Assembly (NCBI RefSeq): GCF_001544915.2
Contig: NZ_FCOE02000005.1
Coordinates: 1-64,000, forward strand
Direction: 5' to 3'
DNA length: 64,000 bases
DNA from: Caballeronia pedi
GTDB taxonomy: Bacteria > Pseudomonadota > Gammaproteobacteria > Burkholderiales > Burkholderiaceae
The notes beneath the pieces were generated by a model. The model was not told where the DNA came from, did not search any database, and saw nothing but the letters and a program-made list of their open reading frames with translations. How positions within the stretch are numbered: position 1 is the first letter of the stretch; each line of letters begins with the position of its first letter. Below, piece by piece: positions 53,621 through 62,263 of the stretch. The translations under genes were made by a program, and so were the position numbers.

Positions 53621-53647
53621 TTCTCGATAAACGTTAAGAAATCTCGA
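53619..53647. repeat. 29-base repeat, upstream copy flanking fic
   Basis: It begins ATTTCTCGATAAACGTTAAG and ends AAATCTCGA, matching the copy at 55173-55201 at 26 of 29 positions. Related short boxes lie at 53579 (same strand) and around the gene end. It overlaps the predicted fic transcription start and the start codon, so an operator role is likely. Confidence 0.7.
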
Positions 53648-55131
53648 TGACGCCCATCGGTTATGCCCGCCTCATCGCCATAGGAGAACTGCGCGTGACG
53701 CCGCCGGCGCGGCTCGCCTACGCGAGTTCGTCGGTGAACCGGCGGATCGACAGTGAGAGCCAGATTCTGTTTCCCAACAGCGTCGCTTTCGACGATACGC
53801 CCGTCGGTCATCTGGAGTTCGCGCTCCGTCACGAAGGCGTCAATCTCGAAGTCATCGATGCCGCGTTCGAGCATATCGAGCCCGGCGAACTCATCGACCG
53901 GCTGCGCGCGACGCCGACCGGCGAGCAGATTCGCCGTGCGTGCTTTCTCTGGGAATGGCTGACCGGCAGGGAACTCGACGCCGGCGTGACCATCAAGGGC
54001 GGGTATGTCGACCTCTTTCCGGCTGAGCTCTATTACACAGCGCCGCAGCCGGTGCGCGCGCCGCGCTTTCGCGTGCGCAACAACGCGCTGGGCACGCCGT
54101 GGTTCTGTCCGATCGTCCATCGCGCTGCGATTCCCGATGATCCGCCCCTCTCCGACTTGCTTCTCGAAGCGCAAAGCGCGCTCGACGCAATGCAGGACCC
54201 GGATCTGTATAAACGCGCGCTGGCTTTTCTGTATTTGTCGGAGACGCGCGGCAGTTACGCGATCGAATCGGAAACGCCCAGTTCGGACAAGCAGGAACGC
54301 TTCGTTCAACTGCTGCGACGCGCGGGCGAACCGGTGAAAGTCGACGAAGCGTGGCTCGTGCAGCTGCAAAACGTGATCGTGCGCGATGTCTACAGCCAGG
54401 AAGCGTCATATCGGAACAAACAGAACTGGCTGGAAGATGCCGCCGGCCGCGTCGACTTCTTCCCCGTGCCGACCGGCGATCTGCGGCGCGTGATGGCCGA
54501 CTGGGAGCGCTTCGTCAACGACCAGAAACATTGCCCCGACTTGCTGGTGAAGGCCGCGTGCGCCGCGTTCGGCTTCGTCTATCTGCACCCGTTTTTCGAC
54601 GGCAACGGCCGTCTCCATCGCTTTCTGATTCAGCACGTGCTGGCGCGATCGGGATTGCTGGGCGCGGATACGGTGATCCCGGTCTCTGCGGTGATGGAGC
54701 GCAACATTCCGGCGTACCACGCCGTGCTGACGGCATTCTCCCGCCCGGTGACGAGACTATGGAATTACCGGCGCGTCGACACTGAGCCGCTCGTGCTGAG
54801 CGCGCCATCGAGCCGCGCCTATCGCTTCTTCAACGCCGACCGCGAAGTGGCGTTCCTCTACGCGATGATCAAGGAAGCGGTGCGAGAGGAGATTCCCCGC
54901 GAGATCGCATGGCTGCAAGGCTACGATCACGCGTTCGCGCTACTGAACGCCGAATTCGATTTGCCGCGTAAGGATCTTTCGGTGCTGATTCGCATGACGC
55001 AGTCGAACAAGGGCACGTTGTCCGCGCATCGCAGGAAGCAGTATCAGCATATTCCGCGAGCAGTGCTCGATCGCGTCGAGGAAGTCGTCCGCGACGCCTT
55101 TACCAACCACACAGGAGTTTCGAGAAATTAG
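53647..55131 (+). CDS. Fic family protein (AMP-transferase type) with its own inhibitory helix
   Basis: The 494-residue protein has a complete Fic motif HPFFDGNGRLHR (residues 314-325) with catalytic His314. Upstream, GSYAIESE (202-209) fits the inhibitory (S/T)xxxE(G/N) motif with Ser203 and Glu207, so the enzyme is probably autoinhibited. The C-terminal part (about 395-494) looks like a winged-helix region (LPRKDLSVLIRMTQSNKGTL, SAHRRKQYQHIPRAVLDRVE). Fic enzymes transfer AMP or related groups to target proteins. The ATG was kept because homologues start with IGYxxLI; GTG 53695 with AGGAGA is an alternative. The flanks carry repeated TTTCTCGA boxes, suggesting autoregulation. Confidence 0.88.
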   Translation: MTPIGYARLIAIGELRVTPPARLAYASSSVNRRIDSESQILFPNSVAFDDTPVGHLEFALRHEGVNLEVIDAAFEHIEPGELIDRLRATPTGEQIRRACFLWEWLTGRELDAGVTIKGGYVDLFPAELYYTAPQPVRAPRFRVRNNALGTPWFCPIVHRAAIPDDPPLSDLLLEAQSALDAMQDPDLYKRALAFLYLSETRGSYAIESETPSSDKQERFVQLLRRAGEPVKVDEAWLVQLQNVIVRDVYSQEASYRNKQNWLEDAAGRVDFFPVPTGDLRRVMADWERFVNDQKHCPDLLVKAACAAFGFVYLHPFFDGNGRLHRFLIQHVLARSGLLGADTVIPVSAVMERNIPAYHAVLTAFSRPVTRLWNYRRVDTEPLVLSAPSSRAYRFFNADREVAFLYAMIKEAVREEIPREIAWLQGYDHAFALLNAEFDLPRKDLSVLIRMTQSNKGTLSAHRRKQYQHIPRAVLDRVEEVVRDAFTNHTGVSRN

Positions 55132-55172
55132 GTTTTTTCGAGGTGAACGCGGAAATCACGTCGAAAATTAAA

Positions 55173-55201
55173 ATTTCTCGATAAAAGTTAAAAAATTTCG
55201 A
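55173..55201. repeat. 29-base repeat, downstream copy flanking fic
   Basis: The partner of 53619-53647, with three substitutions. More box-like half-sites crowd the same area: TTTCGAGAAATTA at 55118-55130 (inverted, over the fic stop), TTTTTTCGA at 55133, TCGAAAATT at 55161. The segment lies between the convergent fic and the 58-residue membrane protein genes. Confidence 0.7.
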
Positions 55202-55214
55202 GCCGTTGGATGGC

Positions 55215-55391
55215 TCAGAAACGTAATTCGTCCGATGTGGCTTGGCGAGGGCGCACCATCGGCCGCCTGCTTTCAGGGAAATGCCCGTGGGCATCGACGG
55301 GTGAATCTTTGAAGTGTCTGTCGGCAACGAGCGCAAAGGCAAAAAGCGCGGCGACACCTATCGGGCAGATAAAGAGAACAGCGACCAGCAC
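55215..55391 (-). CDS. 58-residue membrane protein
   Basis: A short gene with start GTG at 55391, preceded by GGAGG at seven-base spacing. The product begins MLVAVLFICPIGVAALFAFA with one strong membrane helix (residues 1-23), followed by a polar tail (DRHFKDSPVDAHGHFPES) ending in DELRF. No family is recognised. The strong binding site, regular helix and lack of a competing frame support it. It is convergent with fic. Confidence 0.6.
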   Translation of the reverse strand: MLVAVLFICPIGVAALFAFALVADRHFKDSPVDAHGHFPESRRPMVRPRQATSDELRF

Positions 55392-55526
55392 GGCGACCTC
55401 CGATCAATGATGCAACGCAGTGTATCCCGGTTAAAGGCGTCAATTGTCGTGAAAAAAGACAATACTCCGTTCAACAATCGCGAACTTTGATTTCGGAATA
55501 CACTGATGCACAAGGTCGCCGATCGA

Positions 55527-56045
55527 TTACGACCGTTCCAGAACCGGCTCCACCGCCGGCCGCAGCGCCAGCCAGTAGATCAGAAACCGTCCCGCGAAGA
55601 TTCCCGCCACCGCGCCCGAAACGAGCCCGTTCAGCACGATGAAGGTCGAATCCACGCCGATATGCGGCGTCGTCGCCATCTCGAAGCCGATCCTGAACTT
55701 CATCGCGAAGGTCAGGAGAATCAGCACGAGCGGCACCGCCGAGCCGGGCAACGTGATCGTGCGCCGCACGCGGTCCACCGTCATGCCGCTGCGCTTCGCA
55801 AGCGCGACGCCGAGCCCCGCGCCCAGCACACCGCCCGCGACCCACATCAACGCCGTATCCCAGCCGGTCGCCGGGTCCGACAAAAGATGCAGCAAACCCC
55901 AGCCGACGAACAGCGCCGGCACGATGCCCAGCTTCGACAACGGCGCGGTGCCGCCCTTCATCGCCTTCATGCCGCGCGAGACCAACACGGCGAGCAGAAC
56001 CCAAACCCAGGTGGGCGTACCCAGCAAAATATCTTGGAAGGACAT
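55527..56045 (-). CDS. Multi-pass membrane protein (DUF6622-like)
   Basis: The 172-residue protein has five hydrophobic segments: TWVWVLLAVLVSRGMKAM, GIVPALFVGWGLLHLL, TALMWVAGGVLGAGLGVAL, VPLVLILLTFAMKFRIGF and GLVSGAVAGIFAGRFLIYWL. The start MSFQDILLGTPTWVW resembles DUF6622 proteins; no function is known. The ATG at 56045 follows CAGGAGAACGACC. It is divergent from a TetR regulator, and the gap holds two matching operators, so it is probably the regulator's main target. Confidence 0.75.
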   Translation of the reverse strand: MSFQDILLGTPTWVWVLLAVLVSRGMKAMKGGTAPLSKLGIVPALFVGWGLLHLLSDPATGWDTALMWVAGGVLGAGLGVALAKRSGMTVDRVRRTITLPGSAVPLVLILLTFAMKFRIGFEMATTPHIGVDSTFIVLNGLVSGAVAGIFAGRFLIYWLALRPAVEPVLERS

Positions 56046-56069
56046 GGTCGTTCTCCTGTGACTGTTGAT

Positions 56070-56133
56070 CTTTACGATGGAAAGATTTTGACTTTCACGC
56101 CCGTTTGCGTCAACATAATTTTCCATTGTAAAG
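56070..56133. promoter_or_regulatory. Paired TetR operators between the membrane protein and TetR genes
   Basis: CTTTACGATGGAAAG (56070-56084) and TTTTCCATTGTAAAG (56119-56133) are inverted copies of one imperfectly palindromic 15-mer (ATCTTTACRATGGAAA shared on opposite strands, 15 of 16 positions). Each lies close to one of the divergent genes, typical for a TetR repressor controlling both. Confidence 0.7.
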
Positions 56134-56161
56134 ATTGATCGACCGACGAGTCTCCATTCCT

Positions 56162-56827
56162 ATGCAGAACACCCCACCCATCAGAAAACGCGGTCGTCCG
56201 GCCAAAGCGCCCGAGGCCGCGCCGCATCCCTATCATCACGGCTCGCTGCCGGACGCCCTGCTGCATGCCGCCGAAACCGTGCTTCGCCGCGACGGGCTGC
56301 GCGGTCTGACACTGCGCGCGATCGCCCGCGAGGCAGGCGTGTCGCACACGGCGCCGCAACACCATTTCGGCGACACGGCGGGCGTGCTCGCCGAACTCGC
56401 GGCGAGCGGACATCGGCGGCTCGCGCAAGCGATGCAGAAGCGCGCCGCAGCCAGCGCCGGCGCGAATCGCGGCCGTGCGATCGCGCACGGTTACATCGAC
56501 TTCGCGACCGCCAACCCCGACCTCTTCCGGCTGATGTCGCGCAACGAACTGCTCGACACCGAAAGGCCGTCGCTCGTAGAAGCGCGGCGCATGTCCGCCG
56601 CCGGCCTCGCCGACGTGTTCGATGCCGTGCCCGACATCGCGCCCGGCAGCACGAGCGCGTTCGGCGCAATGGGTTCGGAGCAGACCATCGCGATGGCATC
56701 GGCGTGGGCGCACGTGCACGGACTGGCGTCGCTGCTGATCGACAACCGGCTCAACGGGCTCGCCGCCGTGCCCGGCACGTTCCGCACGCCACGCGATCTG
56801 GTGGACGCCGTGATCGACAGCATGTGA
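56162..56827 (+). CDS. TetR family regulator
   Basis: The 221-residue protein has a TetR HTH at about residues 27-75: LPDALLHAAETVLRRDGLRG, LTLRAIAREAGVSHTAPQHH and FGDTAGVLAELAASGHRRL. The C-terminal ligand/dimer domain has HGYIDFATANPDLFRLMSRN. The start ATG 56162 was chosen over a TTG 27 bases earlier that lies next to the operator. The N-terminus is basic and Pro-rich (RKRGRPAKAPEAAPH). It is divergent from the DUF6622-like gene and likely represses it and itself through the operators in the gap. Confidence 0.87.
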   Translation: MQNTPPIRKRGRPAKAPEAAPHPYHHGSLPDALLHAAETVLRRDGLRGLTLRAIAREAGVSHTAPQHHFGDTAGVLAELAASGHRRLAQAMQKRAAASAGANRGRAIAHGYIDFATANPDLFRLMSRNELLDTERPSLVEARRMSAAGLADVFDAVPDIAPGSTSAFGAMGSEQTIAMASAWAHVHGLASLLIDNRLNGLAAVPGTFRTPRDLVDAVIDSM

Positions 56828-57022
56828 AACCAGGTGCGGGCCAGCGAACGGCGACCTCGCCAGTTTTGCCCGTAGGATCAAGGCGTTGAGCGCGTTCCAG
56901 CGATCCATTTTGAGTACACCGACGCGCGCCCTTTACAATGTCGGATCGACTGCGCACGGCTTGCCCGGCCCACGCCGAACCACGCCTTCCGCAGTTCCAC
57001 CCTTACGCATCCGACTGGCAGC

Positions 57023-57877
57023 ATGGTCACTGAAACGTCTTCATCGGAATCGCTCGCCGTTGCGGAGCGCGTGCGCGAGCTGATGGGCCGTCACGGCATT
57101 GGCAAGCGGCAGCAGACCGCCGAGTTGTGCCGCATTCTCGACCTGAGTTTTTCGCAGGGCCATCGCAAGTTGCGCGGCAACAGTCCGTGGACCATCGCGC
57201 AGATCCGCCGCGTCGCCGATGCCTTCGACGAACCCGCGCTCAAGCTTTTCGATTCGATCAACACGCGCCCCGACGTAACCGAAGGCACCGCGCACGACGC
57301 CGTGCTCAAGCTCGGTTCGCTCGAGATTCCCTGCATGGCGTGGGTCGGCAATGCGCTCGAAGCCGGCAGCCGGCCGGATTTCATTGCGCAGAAGCTCAAC
57401 AACCGCTGGATCGTCACGAAGCACGAAGGCGTGCTGCTGCAGGAAGCCTGCGACGTCCACAAGATCGAAATCCAGCCGCGCCGCCCCGATACCGACAAGC
57501 CGATCATCGCCGTGGTCGACGACGATCACGCGTCCGCCGACAATCTGCACGACTATCTCGAAGCCACCGGCTTCACCGCGATGGCCTTCTATGGTCTCGA
57601 CGCGTTCCTCGAAGCGCTGCAGGCGCAGGTGTTCGACGCCGTCGTGATGGACTGGCTGTTCGGCGTGCATACGTCGGCGGATGCGATCCGCGCGGTGCGC
57701 GCGTCGGACAATCCGGACGCGCCGGTGTTCGTGCTCACCGGCGAACTGACTACAGGAAAGGCGAGCGAGTCGGAAATCAGCCAGGTCATCCGCGACTACA
57801 ACGTGACGTGTTTCGAGAAGCCCGCGCGGCTGGGCATCCTCGTCGCGGATCTTTCCAAGCGGCTGATGCGAAGCTGA
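57023..57877 (+). CDS. BetR-type HTH protein with C-terminal receiver domain
   Basis: The 284-residue protein has an N-terminal BetR-like HTH (residues about 13-80, VAERVRELMGRHGIGKRQQT, AELCRILDLSFSQGHRKLRG) and a C-terminal receiver: VVDDDHASADNL (acidic Asp pocket at 166-168), the phosphoacceptor Asp210 in VVMDWLFG, VLTGEL and the conserved Lys in CFEKPARLG. The output domain precedes the receiver, the reverse of the usual order. It faces a hybrid histidine kinase gene tail to tail, so the two likely form a signalling pair. Confidence 0.85.
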   Translation: MVTETSSSESLAVAERVRELMGRHGIGKRQQTAELCRILDLSFSQGHRKLRGNSPWTIAQIRRVADAFDEPALKLFDSINTRPDVTEGTAHDAVLKLGSLEIPCMAWVGNALEAGSRPDFIAQKLNNRWIVTKHEGVLLQEACDVHKIEIQPRRPDTDKPIIAVVDDDHASADNLHDYLEATGFTAMAFYGLDAFLEALQAQVFDAVVMDWLFGVHTSADAIRAVRASDNPDAPVFVLTGELTTGKASESEISQVIRDYNVTCFEKPARLGILVADLSKRLMRS

Positions 57878-57887
57878 ATCGCGAGAT

Positions 57888-59729
57888 CTACGTGACTCGC
57901 CGGCGCACCGTCACCGCGCGGTGCACGGCGCCCTTCAGCACCTCGTAACGCACCGGCTTCAGCAGGTAATCGAAGAACAGCACGGCCGCGGCCGGGTCCA
58001 CCAGTTCGGGCGCGTAAGCGCTCACCGCGATGATCGGCACGCTCGCGCCCGGCGCACTGCGCGCGCGGTATTCGTTCGCGAACGAGTAGCCGTCCTTGCC
58101 GGGCATGTGCAGGTCGGCGAGGATCACGTCGGCGTCGTTGGCGCGCAGCCACGCCAGCGCGCTGTCGACATCCGGCAGCGCCACGCCCGAATAGCCCAGA
58201 TGCGTGAGCATCTCGGTCAGAGAATCGCGGATCGACTCGTGATCGTCGATCACGAGCACGCGCGATTTGCGCAGCTCGGGCGCATTGACTTCCTGCTCGC
58301 CGCGCTCAGGCATATGCTCGACCGACACCGCCGGCAGGCTCACGCGAAATGCGGCGCCCTGTCCCACTTCGCTCGATACTTCGATCTTCCCGTCGAGCAG
58401 ATCGACGAGCCCGCGCACGACCGCGAGGCCCATTCCCGCGCCGTCGAAGCGCCGCGTGCTGGACGAGTCGAGCTGCGTGAATTCCTGAAAGATCAGCGGC
58501 AATTGCTCGCGAGGGATGCCCGGGCCCGTGTCGATCACCGAAATGTCGAGACGCTGCTCCGTGCGCGCGAAATGCACGTCGATGGAACCTGCGTCGGTGT
58601 ACTTGATGGCATTGGTCACGAGATTCGTCACGATCTGCCGCACGCGATGCGGATCGGACTCGATCGGCCCGCGCTCGCCCGCGTAGTCGCCGCGCAAAGC
58701 CAGCCCCTTCGCGCTCGCGGCGGGCGTGTTTGCATCGACGATGGATTCGAGCAGGTCCGCCGGATCGAACACGGACATGCGCAGTTCCAGCTTGCCCGCG
58801 CCCAGACGCGCGTAGTCGGTCAGATCGCGCATCTGCGCTTCGAGATGGCGCGCGCCCGCTTCCAGCCGCTGCATGATCTTGCGGTCGGCATCGCCGCGCG
58901 CATTCAGCCCGAGCAATTCGACCGACGAGACGATCGCGTGCAGCGGCGTGCGCAATTCGTGGCTGATCATGCCGAGGAAGGTGTCTTTCGCGACGCCGGC
59001 CTCGCGCGCCGTGCGCGTCGCCTGATGCTCGGCCACGAGCGCCGCGCGCTGCTGCTCGATGAGACGCGTGCGCCGATAACCGTTCAGCAGCAGCAACGCC
59101 GTGGCGGCCGCGGACAGCAGCCCGAGCAGAATCCCGCCGTAGATCAGATAGCGGCGCTTCGCCTCGAAGTCGCGCACGATCGCCTCGCGCTCGGCGACGT
59201 CCATGAGGCGGCGCCCGCTCGCCAGTTCAGCCACGACCGGTGCGTTCTGACGCAGCACGCCGATCACGCGCAAGGTGTGCTGGCGCTCCGTCTCAATCCC
59301 TTCGACATTCGACTCGATGGAATCCAGCGCGGTCTGCAACTGCCGCAGAATTTCGCGTTGCCGGTTCAGCAGCGCTTCGTGACCGTCCGCCAGTCCCGTC
59401 GACTCCGACACCTGCGTGAGCCGCGCGCGCAGCAGGCGATAGCTCGCGCGCACGGCATCGGCGTCCTCGTCGATGCCGTTGCGGTACAGCAGCACGTGAT
59501 TCTCGAAGCGCTCATAGGCGATCTGCAACTGGGCGGCGTCCCAGTAGACGTCGTAGGGCACGACGAGCCTGTGCGTCTCGCGCGCGAGCAGGCCCGAGTA
59601 CAGCATGTAGCCGACCGCGCCGATCGGCGGAGCGACCGCGAGCGCGATCAGCGCCGCATACCAGAGCCGGCGAAACCAGGGGCGCGCGACGTGCGCGCGC
59701 AGGGAGGGCTCGGTGCTGATGACGGCCAT
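57888..59729 (-). CDS. Hybrid sensor histidine kinase
   Basis: The 613-residue protein has two membrane helices (about residues 22-46 and 195-216, YLIYGGILLGLLSAAATALL) around a periplasmic helical sensor region. Then come a HisKA with His257 in MISHELRTPLHAIV, a HATPase domain (NLVTNAIKYTDAGSIDV as N box, DTGPGIPREQLPLIF as G1, GAGMGLAVVRGLVDLL as G2), and a C-terminal receiver (VLVIDDHESIRDSL, Asp in DVILADLHMPGKDG, Lys in YLLKPVRYE). The phosphorelay may pass to the BetR-receiver protein encoded opposite. The helicase gene upstream ends three bases before this start, so the two are probably co-transcribed. Confidence 0.9.
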   Translation of the reverse strand: MAVISTEPSLRAHVARPWFRRLWYAALIALAVAPPIGAVGYMLYSGLLARETHRLVVPYDVYWDAAQLQIAYERFENHVLLYRNGIDEDADAVRASYRLLRARLTQVSESTGLADGHEALLNRQREILRQLQTALDSIESNVEGIETERQHTLRVIGVLRQNAPVVAELASGRRLMDVAEREAIVRDFEAKRRYLIYGGILLGLLSAAATALLLLNGYRRTRLIEQQRAALVAEHQATRTAREAGVAKDTFLGMISHELRTPLHAIVSSVELLGLNARGDADRKIMQRLEAGARHLEAQMRDLTDYARLGAGKLELRMSVFDPADLLESIVDANTPAASAKGLALRGDYAGERGPIESDPHRVRQIVTNLVTNAIKYTDAGSIDVHFARTEQRLDISVIDTGPGIPREQLPLIFQEFTQLDSSSTRRFDGAGMGLAVVRGLVDLLDGKIEVSSEVGQGAAFRVSLPAVSVEHMPERGEQEVNAPELRKSRVLVIDDHESIRDSLTEMLTHLGYSGVALPDVDSALAWLRANDADVILADLHMPGKDGYSFANEYRARSAPGASVPIIAVSAYAPELVDPAAAVLFFDYLLKPVRYEVLKGAVHRAVTVRRRVT

Positions 59730-59732
59730 CGG

Positions 59733-61370
59733 TCACTGCAGCGCTTCGATGGCCCGGGACGCGCGCGCCGACGCGACCACGATCAGCTTCATCGTCGCCC
59801 GCGTCGCGCCGACGAAGATCTTGCGCGCGGCCTGTTCGTCGAGCGCGTCGAAATCGACTTCCGTGAGAATCACGCACGGCGCGGATTGCCCCTTGAAGCG
59901 ATAGATCGATTCGAGCAGCACATCGCCTTCGCGATACTCCGGGTTGCCGAACAGATCGTACGTGCCGGTGAAGGCGCGCAGCCGGTGCGGGCCGAGCTGA
60001 TCGACCGCCGTGAGCGCCGAACCCTCGCGGCCCCGGAACGACAGCACCGCGATGTCCTGCTTGCGGAAACCCAGCGACAGCGCGTTCGTGATGGCGCGTT
60101 TGGTCGCCTCGATGATCTCTTCGGGATGACCGTCCTCGTAGGTCGAGATGCTGACATCCGAACCGTCGAACGGGCTGCCCGCGTCGAGCCGCACGTCGGG
60201 CCCGACGATCTTGCGGATGAAGCCGAGCAGATCGCGCGGGCTGCGATAGTTGGTGCTTTCGCGCAGGATGGTCCAGCCCGGCAGCGGCACGGGTTCGCGC
60301 AGATAGAGGTTCTGCATCGGATCTTCGAGCCACCACCACGCGCCGTCGGGGTTCAGCAGGCGTTCGAGCGCATCGACCCACGCAGCCTGAAAATCCTGAC
60401 CTTCGTCGACGATCAGCACGTCGGTCTTCCAGTGCTCGGGCACGGGCACCGCGGCGAAGCGCTCTTCCAGCGTGGCGAACACATTGGGCTGACTGAAGTC
60501 GGGTGGGCTTCCCGCATCGCGCGCGACCGCCGCGCTCAGTTGATGATAGTTCGCGATCTTCGCCTCTTTCGGCGCGATCACGCGGATATGGTCGGCGAGC
60601 GGCCGGTTGAAGCACACGTAGAGCACGCTTTTGCCCTGCGCCAGCGCATCGCGCATCACGCGTACTGCGAGTTGCGTCTTGCCCGCGCCGGCGGTCGCGA
60701 TCACGCGCAGCCGGAACGGCTCGAATTCCAGCCTGCGCGCCCAGGTCGCAAGTCCGCCCGACAGACGCGTGACCAGCGTGTTGGCCGCGCCGACGAGCGC
60801 GTTGGTATCGGGCGTAAGCGAGAGTTCGTCGGCGAGAAAGTGATGAATGCGCGCCGCCGCTTCGAAGCGCGGCTCGTCGGGCGGCAGGATGTCGAGCACG
60901 GCGCGCGCGAGTTGCGCCTTGCGGCTCGCATCGACGATACGCGCCGGCGCGACACCCGCGATGGCGGCATTCTTCACCGTGTAGTCGGGGCAATACAGCA
61001 GTTCCTCGATGCGGTACGTGCCCGCGCCGAACGCCGCTGTGAAGCGCCGATGCAGATTCTCCAGCGTGCGCGCGAGCTGAATCGCGACGTTGCGCTCCTT
61101 CTGCAGATAGACCTTCACGAGTCCCGTGTTCGTTTCGCGCAGGAAGCCCGCCTTCATCTCGATCATCAGCACGCGGCCCGACGGTGCGACCACCACGAAA
61201 TCCGCTTCACCGAACACGGAGAAGCCTTCGTTGATGCGCGTCCAGTGCACGCCGTGATAGACCGTGTAGTCGTCAGGGAGCTTTTCGAGGAGCGCCAGCG
61301 TTTCGAGTTCGCGCGCCGCGGCGCCGGTCGCTTCGAGATTCTTCCAGTCGTCGGGAACGATTCGGGCCAT
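59733..61370 (-). CDS. NERD-domain UvrD-like DNA helicase
   Basis: The 545-residue protein has an N-terminal nuclease-related NERD domain (residues about 13-130, with FSVFGEADFVVVAPSGRVLM and IEMKAGF, the typical E-x-K core). A superfamily 1 helicase follows: Walker A in VIATAGAGKTQLAVRVMRDA, Walker B DVLIVDEGQDFQAAWVDALE, motif IV-VI parts in YRFKGQSAPCVILTEVDFDA and FVGATRATMKLIVVAS. NERD-helicases act in DNA processing; some serve in defence or stress. It lies directly upstream of a histidine kinase gene, an unusual partner. Confidence 0.87.
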   Translation of the reverse strand: MARIVPDDWKNLEATGAAARELETLALLEKLPDDYTVYHGVHWTRINEGFSVFGEADFVVVAPSGRVLMIEMKAGFLRETNTGLVKVYLQKERNVAIQLARTLENLHRRFTAAFGAGTYRIEELLYCPDYTVKNAAIAGVAPARIVDASRKAQLARAVLDILPPDEPRFEAAARIHHFLADELSLTPDTNALVGAANTLVTRLSGGLATWARRLEFEPFRLRVIATAGAGKTQLAVRVMRDALAQGKSVLYVCFNRPLADHIRVIAPKEAKIANYHQLSAAVARDAGSPPDFSQPNVFATLEERFAAVPVPEHWKTDVLIVDEGQDFQAAWVDALERLLNPDGAWWWLEDPMQNLYLREPVPLPGWTILRESTNYRSPRDLLGFIRKIVGPDVRLDAGSPFDGSDVSISTYEDGHPEEIIEATKRAITNALSLGFRKQDIAVLSFRGREGSALTAVDQLGPHRLRAFTGTYDLFGNPEYREGDVLLESIYRFKGQSAPCVILTEVDFDALDEQAARKIFVGATRATMKLIVVASARASRAIEALQ

Positions 61371-61448
61371 GCGTCGCCTTTGGGCTGAGTGTTTGCGTGC
61401 GAGTCATTGTACGCAACACGCCGGACGTGCCGACAGCCGGCCGAATGG

Positions 61449-62120
61449 CTAGCTGGCGAAGTCGTAGCGCCCGCCGCGCTCCAGCGCGCGCTGATAGGCT
61501 GGCCTCGCATGGATGCGTTCAAGAAACGCCCGGATATGCGGCAGCGATTTCGCCCCCGCGCGCTGGCTGCCGGTTTCGAGCGGAAAGCTCATCTGCACAT
61601 CGGCGGCGCTGAAGGTATCGCCCACGAACCAGGTCGATTTCGCAAGCTCGGCGTCGATATAACCGAGATGCAGCCGCAATTGCGGATCGATGAAACTGCT
61701 CTGCATCGTCTGCGCGATGCGCCGCGCGATCGGCCTGGCGAAGAACGGCATCTTCGCGCTCTCCAGCCGCCGCGCGACGAGCTTGAGCAGCAGCGGCGGC
61801 ATCGCCGAACCTTCCGCGTAGTGCATCCAGTAGTTGTAGCGCACGCGTTCCGGCGACACACCGGGCGGCGGTGAAAAACGCCTTTCGCCGTAGCGATCCA
61901 CGAGATATTCGATGACCGCGCCCGACTCCGCGAGCGTGAGATCGCCATCGGTGACGACTGGCGATTTGCCGAGCGGATGCACCGCGCGCAATTCGGGCGG
62001 CGCGAGCATCGTGCGCGGGTCGCGCTGATAGCGCTTGAGTTCGTATTCGACGCCGAGTTCTTCCAGCATCCAGAGCACGCGCTGCGAGCGGGAATTGTTG
62101 AGGTGGTGGACGGTCAGCAT
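61449..62120 (-). CDS. Glutathione S-transferase
   Basis: The 223-residue protein has an N-terminal thioredoxin-like GST domain with HHLNNSRSQRVLWMLEELGV (catalytic Ser/Arg region), the glutathione-binding turn LGKSPVVTDGDLTLAESGAV and a C-terminal all-helical domain (FVGDTFSAADVQMSFPLE). Members conjugate glutathione to electrophiles. The ATG gives the usual family start. It precedes no obvious partner on the same strand. Confidence 0.87.
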   Translation of the reverse strand: MLTVHHLNNSRSQRVLWMLEELGVEYELKRYQRDPRTMLAPPELRAVHPLGKSPVVTDGDLTLAESGAVIEYLVDRYGERRFSPPPGVSPERVRYNYWMHYAEGSAMPPLLLKLVARRLESAKMPFFARPIARRIAQTMQSSFIDPQLRLHLGYIDAELAKSTWFVGDTFSAADVQMSFPLETGSQRAGAKSLPHIRAFLERIHARPAYQRALERGGRYDFAS

Positions 62121-62263
62121 GGCTCAGCTCTTTTTTGTGTTCGACGATGCCGCCACGGTACACCGCTTGCATGAGGTGAACTTATCCGTGCGCGCGCGTC
62201 GAAAGGATAAGGCCCTTTCATGAAGGCCGCACAATGTTTACTCAACGAAATAAGGAGAATTCG

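Noticed and set aside
53579..55201. CRISPR array around fic
   Set aside because: The repeats are few, unevenly spaced, partly inverted and flank a gene; there are no unique spacers of equal length and no cas genes.
55210..55410. A 66-codon frame on the + strand after fic
   Set aside because: Poor composition (Ser/Ala/Thr/Lys-rich, no domain) and it lies opposite the better supported 58-residue membrane protein, which has a GGAGG site.
57921..61388. A 1155-codon open frame on the + strand, opposite the histidine kinase and helicase genes
   Set aside because: High-GC coding sequence often leaves the antisense frame open. The translation is Arg/Ala/His/Asp-rich with no domain, and it covers two well-defined genes on the other strand.
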